Source: an uncultured Alteromonadaceae bacterium
Lineage (GTDB): Bacteria > Pseudomonadota > Gammaproteobacteria > Enterobacterales > Alteromonadaceae
Direction: 5' to 3'
Assembly (NCBI GenBank): GCA_947494925.1
Contig: CANLWS010000014.1
Span: 62,001-126,000, forward strand
DNA length: 64,000 nucleotides
This document shows positions 40,531-48,600 of the stretch, piece after piece. Positions within the stretch are counted from its first letter, which is position 1, and each line of letters starts with the position of its first letter. The notes below the pieces were generated by a model, which saw only the letters and a list, made by a program, of their open reading frames with translations, had not been told where the DNA came from and did no database searches. The position numbers and the translations under genes were made by a program.

Positions 40531-42003
40531 ATGACAATAGAAATAAAAGTACCTGTGTTACCTGAGTCAGTGGCTGATGCTTCCATCGCGACTTGGCATG
40601 TCAAAGTCGGCGACGTTGTAAGTCGTGACCAAAATCTTGTGGATATTGAAACAGACAAAGTCGTTTTGGAAGTTGTTTCCCCCGAGGCAGGCGTAATCAG
40701 TGAATTATTTGATGCTGAGGGTGACACAGTACTTGGCGAGCAAGTTATTGCCAAATTAGAAGAAGGTGAAGGCGCCGCTGCACCGGCAGCTCAACCACAA
40801 ACAAATCAAGAATCCAGTGTTAAGGGTGAATCAGTGGAAATAAAAGTTCCAGTTCTGCCAGAATCAGTGGCAGATGCAACAATTGCAACATGGCATGTTC
40901 AACCAGGTGAAGCGGTTTCCCGTGATCAGAATCTGGTTGATATTGAAACAGATAAAGTCGTTCTGGAAGTTGTCGCACCTGCCGATGGCTCATTGAGTGA
41001 TGTATTAGCGGCTGAAGGTGATACTGTATTGGCTGAACAAGTCATAGCAAACTTTGTCGCCGGAGCGGGTTCAGCGAAGCCAGCTGCCGCAGGCGCCAGC
41101 ACTGAAGGTGAAGAAAATGATGCGCTGAGTCCTTCGGTTCGTCGTTTGCTTGCTGAAAAAGGTGTTGATCCCGCAAAAGTGAGTGGCACAGGAAAAGGCG
41201 GTCGTATTACCAAAGAAGATGTTGAAAAATATCTTAAAGCCGGTGACGCGCCCGCAAAAAGTGCACCAGCAGCTGCGGCTGCACCTCAGGTTGCTATGGG
41301 TGAGCGCACTGAAAAACGTGTACCTATGACGCGCCTGCGCAAAACCATTGCCAATCGTTTGCTGGAAGCGAAAAATTCTACTGCCATGTTAACCACATTT
41401 AACGAAGTTAACATGAAACCGATTATGGATTTGCGCAAGCAATATCAGGAAAGCTTTGAAAAACGTCATGGCATTCGTTTAGGCTTCATGTCTTTCTACG
41501 TGAAAGCGGTGACCGAAGCCCTTAAACGCTATCCGGAAGTGAATGCATCCATTGATGGCGACGACATCGTTTATCACAACTACTTTGATATTTCGATTGC
41601 GGTTTCTACTCCTCGTGGTTTGGTTACACCTGTGCTTCGCGATTGCGATTCTTTGGGGATGGCTGGGGTTGAAGGTGGTATTAAAGCCTTAGCGCTTAAA
41701 GGTCGTGACGGCAAATTATCTATGGATGAGTTGCAAGGTGGTAACTTCACTATCACTAACGGTGGAGTATTTGGCTCACTAATGTCGACGCCTATAATCA
41801 ATCCACCACAAAGCGCAATTTTGGGTATGCATAAAATCCAGGATCGGCCTATGGCGGTAAATGGCAAGGTCGAAATTCTGCCAATGATGTATCTGGCCCT
41901 GTCTTATGATCACAGGATTGTCGATGGTAAAGAATCTGTTGGCTTCCTTGTGACAGTCAAAGAGATGCTCGAAGATCCAACACGTTTGTTGTTGGATGTT
42001 TAA
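40531..42003 (+). CDS. sucB: Dihydrolipoyllysine succinyltransferase (E2) with two lipoyl domains
   Basis: This 490-residue protein is about 85 residues longer than E. coli SucB because it has two tandem lipoyl domains: residues 3-77 with lipoyl Lys43 (ETDK) and 102-176 with lipoyl Lys142. Ala/Pro-rich linkers and a peripheral-subunit-binding domain follow (about 197-235, [12 protein letters not shown] and [11 protein letters not shown]), then the acyltransferase core with catalytic H461 and D465 in YDHRIVDG. It transfers succinyl to CoA in the 2-oxoglutarate dehydrogenase complex. The gene lies 14 bases after sucA. The E3 gene lpd is not in the window. Confidence 0.96.
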   Translation: MTIEIKVPVLPESVADASIATWHVKVGDVVSRDQNLVDIETDKVVLEVVSPEAGVISELFDAEGDTVLGEQVIAKLEEGEGAAAPAAQPQTNQESSVKGESVEIKVPVLPESVADATIATWHVQPGEAVSRDQNLVDIETDKVVLEVVAPADGSLSDVLAAEGDTVLAEQVIANFVAGAGSAKPAAAGASTEGEENDALSPSVRRLLAEKGVDPAKVSGTGKGGRITKEDVEKYLKAGDAPAKSAPAAAAAPQVAMGERTEKRVPMTRLRKTIANRLLEAKNSTAMLTTFNEVNMKPIMDLRKQYQESFEKRHGIRLGFMSFYVKAVTEALKRYPEVNASIDGDDIVYHNYFDISIAVSTPRGLVTPVLRDCDSLGMAGVEGGIKALALKGRDGKLSMDELQGGNFTITNGGVFGSLMSTPIINPPQSAILGMHKIQDRPMAVNGKVEILPMMYLALSYDHRIVDGKESVGFLVTVKEMLEDPTRLLLDV

Positions 42004-42013
42004 AAGCAAGTCA

Positions 42014-42043
42014 GATAGGTGAAATTTAGCCATTTCACCTATC
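42014..42043 (+). other. Perfect 12-bp hairpin in the sucB-sucC gap
   Basis: GATAGGTGAAAT and ATTTCACCTATC pair perfectly around TTAGCC, 10 bases after the sucB stop. There is no T-tract, so it is more likely an mRNA-processing or stabilising hairpin than a strong terminator. Confidence 0.7.
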
Positions 42044-42057
42044 GTCATGCCAGTGTT

Positions 42058-42088
42058 TGTATATATCCGAGAAGATTGTGTATATAAT
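42058..42088 (+). promoter_or_regulatory. Candidate internal promoter for sucCD
   Basis: A consensus TATAAT at 42083-42088 lies 67 bases before the sucC ATG. The -35 side is poor (GTATAT at about 18 bases, or TTGTAT at 20). With the hairpin just upstream, it suggests that sucCD can be expressed apart from sucAB. Confidence 0.3.
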
Positions 42089-42154
42089 GCTGGCACCTAA
42101 AATCAAGCTGCGTTTACCGCGGCTTTTGTCTTAAATAAAACGGATAGAAACACC

Positions 42155-43324
42155 ATGAATTTGCATGAATATCAAGGTAAGCAATTATTCAAAGAATATG
42201 GTTTACCTGTTTCTGAGGGGTTTGCTGCTGACACACCTCACGCAGCAGTTGAAGCTGCTGATAGAATCGGCGGTGACGAGTGGGTAGTTAAGTGTCAGGT
42301 ACATGCTGGCGGTCGCGGAAAAGCTGGCGGTGTTAAGCTGGTTAAAACCAAAGACGAAATTAAACAATTCGCTCAACACTGGTTAGGCAAAAATTTGGTG
42401 ACCTATCAGACTGACGAAAATGGTCAGCCTGTCAGCCGTATTTTGGTTGAATCCTGCACTGATATCGACCAGGAACTGTACCTTGGTGCGGTAGTCGATC
42501 GTGGTTCACGTCGTATCGTGTTCATGGCGTCTACCGAAGGCGGTGTTGAAATAGAAAAAGTAGCAGAAGAGACACCAGAGAAAATCCTTAAGGCAGAAAT
42601 CGATCCATTAGTTGGCGCTCAACCTTACCAGGCTCGCGAAATCGCATTTAAGCTTGGTCTGACAGCGACACAAACCAGACAATTCACCAAAATCTTCATG
42701 GGTCTGGCTAAGATGTTTGAAGATCTTGATGTAGCTTTAATCGAAGTTAACCCTCTGGTTATCAAAGCTGATGGTGATTTGCACTGTCTTGACGCGAAAG
42801 TCGCTATCGACAGCAACGCTATTTATCGTCAACCTAAGCTACAGGATATGCACGATCCTTCGCAGGAAGATGCTCGTGAAGCACAGGCAGCTAAATGGGA
42901 ACTAAACTACGTAGCACTTGATGGCAACATTGGTTGCATGGTTAACGGTGCTGGCTTGGCAATGGGTACCATGGATATCGTTAAATTGCACGGCGGTGAC
43001 CCTGCAAACTTCCTGGATGTTGGTGGCGGCGCGACGAAAGAGCGTGTTACTGAAGCATTCAAGATTATCCTTTCTGATACGAGTGTTCAGGCAGTTCTGG
43101 TTAATATCTTCGGTGGTATTGTCCGTTGTGACATGATTGCTGAAGGCATTATCGGTGCAGTCGAAGAAGTTGGCGTTAACGTGCCAGTAGTTGTTCGCCT
43201 GGAAGGTAACAACGCAGAACTTGGTCAAAAAGTATTGGCCGAGTGTGATTTGAATATTATCGCGGCAACAAGCCTGACAGACGCGGCTCAGCAAGTTGTT
43301 AAAGCAGCCGGAGGTGCAGCATGA
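42155..43324 (+). CDS. sucC: Succinyl-CoA synthetase beta subunit (ADP-forming type)
   Basis: This 389-residue ATP-grasp protein begins [19 protein letters not shown], the SucC hallmark. It has [16 protein letters not shown] and [18 protein letters not shown]. It binds the nucleotide and succinate and, with SucD, makes ATP or GTP while releasing succinate from succinyl-CoA. It overlaps sucD by four bases (ATGA). Confidence 0.97.
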   Translation: MNLHEYQGKQLFKEYGLPVSEGFAADTPHAAVEAADRIGGDEWVVKCQVHAGGRGKAGGVKLVKTKDEIKQFAQHWLGKNLVTYQTDENGQPVSRILVESCTDIDQELYLGAVVDRGSRRIVFMASTEGGVEIEKVAEETPEKILKAEIDPLVGAQPYQAREIAFKLGLTATQTRQFTKIFMGLAKMFEDLDVALIEVNPLVIKADGDLHCLDAKVAIDSNAIYRQPKLQDMHDPSQEDAREAQAAKWELNYVALDGNIGCMVNGAGLAMGTMDIVKLHGGDPANFLDVGGGATKERVTEAFKIILSDTSVQAVLVNIFGGIVRCDMIAEGIIGAVEEVGVNVPVVVRLEGNNAELGQKVLAECDLNIIAATSLTDAAQQVVKAAGGAA

Positions 43325-44193
43325 GTGTATTAATTAATAAAGATACTAAGGTTATCTGCCAGGGCTTTACTGGTGGTCAAGGTACTTTCCACTCAGAGCA
43401 AGCGATTGAGTACGGTACACAAATGGTTGGTGGCGTTACACCTGGTAAGGGTGGAACAGAGCACTTGGGCTTACCTGTTTTCAATACAGTACGCGAAGCA
43501 GTAGAAGCAACTGGTGCAACGGCATCCGTTATCTATGTGCCAGCTCCTTTCTGTAAAGATTCCATTATCGAAGCAGCTGATGCAGGGATCGAATTGATCG
43601 TTTGTATTACTGAAGGTATCCCGACTATCGACATGCTTTACGTCAAAGAGTACATCACTCAGAAAGGCGTGAAGATGATTGGTCCAAACTGCCCAGGTGT
43701 GATCACGCCTGATGAATGTAAGATTGGTATCATGCCAGGCCACATTCATAAAGCAGGTAAAGTAGGTATCGTATCTCGTTCAGGGACCTTGACTTATGAA
43801 GCGGTTAAACAGACTACTGATGAAGGTTTCGGTCAATCTACCTGTGTAGGTATTGGTGGTGATCCAATTCCAGGTTCTAACTTTATCGACGTTTTGGAAA
43901 TGTTTGAGAAAGATCCTGCTACTGAAGCCATCGTGATGATTGGTGAAATTGGTGGAACTGCAGAAGAAGAAGCTGCTGCCTACATCAAAGACAATGTCAG
44001 CAAGCCTGTTGTTTCCTACATTGCCGGTGTGACAGCGCCAGCAGGTAAACGTATGGGACATGCCGGGGCAATCATTGCAGGTGGTAAAGGTACAGCGGAT
44101 GATAAGTTCAAAGCACTAGAAGCAGCGGGTGTAAAAACGGTGCGTTCTTTGGCTGACATCGGCAAAGGTCTTCGTGAAATTACTGGTTGGTAA
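43321..44193 (+). CDS. sucD: Succinyl-CoA synthetase alpha subunit
   Basis: This 290-residue protein has the CoA-binding [14 protein letters not shown], the phosphohistidine His247 in MGHAGAI, and [11 protein letters not shown]. It forms the SucCD complex that closes substrate-level phosphorylation in the TCA cycle. Translation is coupled to sucC by the ATGA overlap. The likely terminator of this operon is split by an IS element just downstream. Confidence 0.97.
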   Translation: MSVLINKDTKVICQGFTGGQGTFHSEQAIEYGTQMVGGVTPGKGGTEHLGLPVFNTVREAVEATGATASVIYVPAPFCKDSIIEAADAGIELIVCITEGIPTIDMLYVKEYITQKGVKMIGPNCPGVITPDECKIGIMPGHIHKAGKVGIVSRSGTLTYEAVKQTTDEGFGQSTCVGIGGDPIPGSNFIDVLEMFEKDPATEAIVMIGEIGGTAEEEAAAYIKDNVSKPVVSYIAGVTAPAGKRMGHAGAIIAGGKGTADDKFKALEAAGVKTVRSLADIGKGLREITGW

Positions 44194-44210
44194 TCTCACA
44201 AGGTAGTATC

Positions 44211-44230
44211 AATAAACCCGCTTATTAGCG
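44211..44230 (+). terminator. Left half of the sucABCD terminator, broken by IS insertion
   Basis: AATAAACCCGCTTATTAGCG ends exactly where the IS starts. Joined to the sequence right of the IS target repeat (GTTTTTTTA at 45492-45500), it would give AAACC-c-GCT, TATT loop, AGC-GGTTT, TTTT: a normal terminator. This reconstruction is inference. Confidence 0.5.
44220..44230. repeat. Left target-site duplication of the IS4-family element
   Basis: GCTTATTAGCG directly before the IS matches GTTTTTTAGCG directly after it (45481-45491) at 9 of 11 positions. That is the size expected for IS4-family target duplications. The two mismatches suggest an old insertion. Confidence 0.55.
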
Positions 44231-44289
44231 TAATGCCGATCAGTTAAGAAAAATTCTCAGATCGGTTGACTGATCCTGCTGAGTCTTCA

Positions 44290-44324
44290 AAATCCGATAT
44301 CAGACTCTGGTATCGGATTTTTTT
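44290..44324 (+). terminator. Terminator-like hairpin just before the transposase
   Basis: AATCCGATA and TATCGGATT pair around TCAGACTCTGG, followed by seven Ts that run into the transposase ATG. It lies inside the IS and may shield the transposase from outside transcription. It can also now serve as the working terminator for sucABCD. Confidence 0.75.
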
Positions 44325-45470
44325 ATGTCTTTATTAACCACTCTCGGCGATACGTTTTCTTTTGCAGAAGAACTCAATTCAACGGATAAACTTCGCTCCT
44401 TTCTCGCCCCTAGTGCGTTGATACAAGCTCGTCAACGGTTAGGTGAAGAAGCGGTCGGACATACATTCGGTCTCATGGCACAACGCACTTTTGCGCAGCA
44501 GTCATTCGAGCAATGGTGTGGTTTGAATATCTTGGCGGTTGATGGGGTCATGTTTCGGGCTCAAAATACGCCTGAAAACATGCAAGCGTTTGGGTGTGAG
44601 CGCAATAACAAAGGCGACAGCCCCTATCCCCAAATCAGAATGTGTAGTCTGATGGAAACCTCCAGTCATCTGTTACTGGCCAGCGAGTTTGATAGCCGGA
44701 AAGTCGGTTAAATGTCGTTAGCGCAACGACTTTTAACGTCAGTACCGGATAACTCACTGACCCTGTTTGACAAAGGCTATTATTCACTCGGGTTGCTTCA
44801 TCGCTGGCAAACCCAGGGACTTAATACACATTGGATGCTACCTGCCCGTAAAGACTTGCAGTTCACCATCAAACATCAACTCAGTGCCCATGACGCGATT
44901 ATTGTGCTTAGCACAACTCCTCAGGCACGCACTAAGTTCCCCGATTTACCCAACACAATGGAAGCGCGATTAACGCGCTATGAATTAGAAGGCAAGACAT
45001 GCAGGGTGCTTAGCTCGATGACCGATATACTGCATTATCCTTATGACGACGTGGTTGATGTCTATACGCAGCGCTGGGAGATTGAAATCGGGTTCAGGGA
45101 AATGAAACAGTCTCATCAGGCAAAGCATGCCCTTCGCAGTAAACGGCCTGAGATGGTCCGCCAGGAACTATGGGGACTGCTACTGGCTTATAATCTGGTC
45201 AGGATGGCAATGGTGGATGCCATCAAAGATACTCCTGACATCTCACCGACGAGACTCAGTTTTAGTCTCTGCATGAGGCAAGTTATCACCTTCTTTATTA
45301 CAGCGACTATTCGCAGTGCAAGTAAGCTCCCGGAGCACTATGACTATCTGCTGGAAACATTGAGAATGCTACGCTTACCTGATAAAAAGCCAGATAGATA
45401 CTATCCTAGAGCCATTCGGAAAAAATCAACTAAATACCCTACAAAGAAAAATGCCAGTCAGCTTAACTGA
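44325..45470 (+). pseudogene. IS4-family transposase, broken by an in-frame stop
   Basis: Two parts in the same frame, 44325-44711 and 44712-45470, are separated by a single TAA at 44709-44711; the following codon is ATG. The DDE parts are visible: VDG in NILAVDGVMFRAQ, the second Asp in LFDKGYYS, and the Y-(2)-R-(3)-E-(6)-K signature in YTQRWEIEIGFREMKQ. From family memory, about 60-70 residues also seem missing between LRSFL and APSALIQARQRLG near residue 27. The element is unlikely to move by its own enzyme. Confidence 0.85.
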
Positions 45471-45480
45471 CTGGCATAAT

Positions 45481-45491
45481 GTTTTTTAGCG
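45481..45491. repeat. Right target-site duplication of the IS4-family element
   Basis: GTTTTTTAGCG follows the right inverted repeat and matches the left flank at 9 of 11 positions. The GTTTTTTTA beyond it is the T-tract of the presumed original sucABCD terminator. Confidence 0.5.
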
Positions 45492-45679
45492 GTTTTTTTA
45501 GTGATTAAGTCATTAGTCGGATTGTATATATAATGCACATTTCACTGTCAAAAAAAATTACATCTCCTTTCAATAGTGATTAAAAGATAAAATTATTCAT
45601 CCTAAATTCAAAGACTTGATTGATTGGCGTATATATTGCTAAAGAGTCTTCTTGGAATAAGTAGTAAAAGGATTTAGCC

Positions 45680-48600
45680 GTGTCTATCCCCATTGAATTT
45701 AATGTATTAAAAAAAATATCAATTTCATTTAAGTCTGCTTGGTTAGCCACTTTTTTATTACTTTTCTATTCTGCTATAGCTCAAGCTGCACCATCAAAAC
45801 CATCCTGGACAGCGATTCCTTCCAGTATGGTGATGGGAAACACCTATGAATTTGAGTGGCACAATGTATCAGCGGCTAACAAATTTATAGTAAAGTTACA
45901 CGGTAGTACTAAATACTCGGGTTCGAACAACAAGTTTAATTTTACGCCCACCTATACAGGTTCACATTCTTTTTCTATTTATGCCTGTTTAAATGATGAT
46001 TGCTCTGATGCGAAGACAGCATCAAGTAAGGTTTCAGGGGTACCGGCACCAATAAAATTAGCGAAACCTGGGACTTCTTTCGATACCGCTAGTGGAGCCA
46101 ATCGACAAAGTAATGGCGATTGGATTGTTCAAAACAGTGTTTCTTTGTCCCTTTCATCTAATGTTATTGGCGGTGCAACAACGCGTTACAAGATTAATGG
46201 CGGGAGTTACCTTGACTATACTGGTGCAATCAACCTTAGTTCTTCTGCTACCGTAACTGCATATAATACTAAATCTGGTTATACAGACAGTGACACGGTA
46301 TCAATAACTTTTATTGTTAATACTCCCCCAGTTGCAAATTCGGACACTGCGACCGTAAACGAAGGTTTGTCCACAGAAATTTCTGTGTTAGGCAATGATA
46401 TCGATGCTGATTCGAATCCACTGTCAATTACTGGCAATACCAATGGAACCTATGGTTCTGTTTCCTGTAGTGCTTCTTCCTGCACTTATACAGCGGATAC
46501 CAGTATAACCAGCAATCAAAATGATTCTTTTACGTACCAAATATCAGATGGAAGGTATGGAAACTCGACAGGAACCGTTAATGTTTCGGTTAATAATGTG
46601 ACTCAGGGGGTAGTCGCTCAACCCACTTTTTCCCCAAATGGAGGGGAGTTCACAAATAGCCAATCAATCACTATTACTTCAAATACTGCTGGCTCTTCAA
46701 TAAAGTATCGAATTGGGGGGAGTGGCGCTTTCAGTACTTACTCTTCTCCTTTTACCATTTCGAGTACTGCTACCATTTATGCATATGCGACTAAGACCGA
46801 CTATCAGACTAGTAGTACAGTTTCAAAAGTATTTACTAAAAGTATTCCGAAATTATCGACGCCAACCGTGTCTATCAATAGTGCAGGAGGCGCAAATCGT
46901 CAAAGTAATGGTGATTGGATTGTTCAGAACAGTGTTTCTGTCGGTTTTGCACCTCGTGATTCAGGGGCATCAATTAAATATAAAATTGGCGCTGGCAGTT
47001 ACGTTAATTATACAGGTGCTGTAACTTTAAATTCTTCTACTACCATTACTGCTTATGCCAATAAAGCTGGATTTACAGATAGCAACACAGTTTCAAGGAC
47101 ATTTATTGTTAATACTCCCCCAGTTGCAAATTCGGACACTGCTACCGTAAACGAAGGCTTGTCCACAGAAATTTCTGTGTTAAGTAATGATACGGATACT
47201 GATTCGAATCCACTGTCAATTACTGGCAATACCAATGGAACCTATGGTTCTGTTTCCTGTAGTGCTTCTTCCTGCACTTATACAGCGGATACCAGTATAA
47301 CCAGCAATCAAAATGATTCTTTTACGTACCAAATATCAGATGGAAGGTATGGAAGTTCAACGGGAATCGTTAATGTTTCGGTCGCAAACGTTAATCAAGG
47401 AACGGTAAGTCAACCCAGTTTCACACCTGATGGTGGACCATTTACCGATAGTCAGACTATTACATTGATTCCAAACACGTCAGGGTCAACTATTCAATAT
47501 CGAGTAGGTTCAAGTGGCAGTTTTAGTCTTTATTCTGGGCCATTTACGATCAATAGTTCAGCCACTGTATACGCTTATGCAAGCAAACCCGATTATCAGA
47601 CAAGTAGCACATTATCACGGGCGTTCACTAAACGTCCTCCCATTCCCACTAATTTGAGTTCTGATGAGTACAATAGTAAAGATGGAAAATACCAGATTAG
47701 TTGGAGTTCAGTTGGGCCTTCTTTTTATCGCTACCAATTGCGCAGAACACAAACATCAAGTCCTACCAGTTCTATCATATTCGATAAAACGTTCGATGAA
47801 AGCGGACTTTATAAAGATGAATCAAAAGAAGATGGTATTTATAAATACGATGTCAGAGTGTGTTCGAGCGATACTTTGTGTAGTGAATACAGCAGTGAAA
47901 TAACCGTTACTGTAGCTAAAGAAAAGGTTATTTCTCCCACCATATCACTACCCCCGGGCATTTATAACGGCACACAGCAAGTCACACTCTCACCCGTCAC
48001 TGATGGTTCAAGCATTCGCTGGCGCTTTGGTAGCAGCACAACCTATCTCGAGTATGATGGGACACCTATTGATATCACTCAGTCGGGTGCATTGTGGACC
48101 TACGCATACAAAGCTGGCATGGAAAGCAGTGGCGAAAATGCGACAAGTTACACAATCATTCAGGCACCAGCGAACACACCTGTTTTAACAGTTCCTGATT
48201 ATCAGGAAGCGGGCGATTTTGAAATTAGCTGGACGGAAATCCCCGGCGCGACATACAAACTGGAGGTCAACGGGGCTGAAATCGACAAGGGGACGTCTCG
48301 AATTCATACCGATACAGGCTCGGTCAATCAGATTCGTCGCTACCGGGTAACAGCATGTTACAACAGCTGCGCAGATTACCCAGTTACTGAAACAACCGTC
48401 GAGATAAAACCTGATACGCCAACTATGGAATCAGATGAATATACCAGTCAAGATGGCGATTATAAACTGACCTGGAACTCGGTAGGTACCGGCGGCTATC
48501 GTTATATTGTGACGCGCACTTCAGCTACAGAACCAAGTGGAACGATCATATTTAACCAGACTTTTGCTGACAGTGCACTGAGGGTTAATGAATCTCACGA

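Larger units (their letters stand above)
44231..45480 (+). mobile_element. Degenerate IS4-family insertion sequence
   Basis: The ends carry imperfect inverted repeats: TAATGCCGATCAGTTAAG at the left, and at the right TTATGCCAGTCAGTTAAG as read on the minus strand. About 15 of 18 positions match. The right end is itself a hairpin (ATGCCAGTCAG with CTGACTGGCAT). The single gene is a broken IS4 transposase. The length of about 1.25 kb is short for the group because part of the transposase appears deleted. Confidence 0.8.

Noticed and set aside
40531-41213. Alternative reading that sucB is a pyruvate dehydrogenase E2 because of its two lipoyl domains
   Set aside because: It directly follows sucA, precedes sucCD, and its lipoyl domains read [10 protein letters not shown], the SucB type.
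42900-44061. Long minus-strand frames opposite sucC and sucD
   Set aside because: They are Cys/Asn/Thr-rich antisense shadows with no start signals.
47664-48188. Out-of-frame short frames inside the adhesin gene, including two identical 61-codon ones
   Set aside because: They are shadows of the repeated adhesin DNA. Their identity only mirrors the 449-bp repeat.
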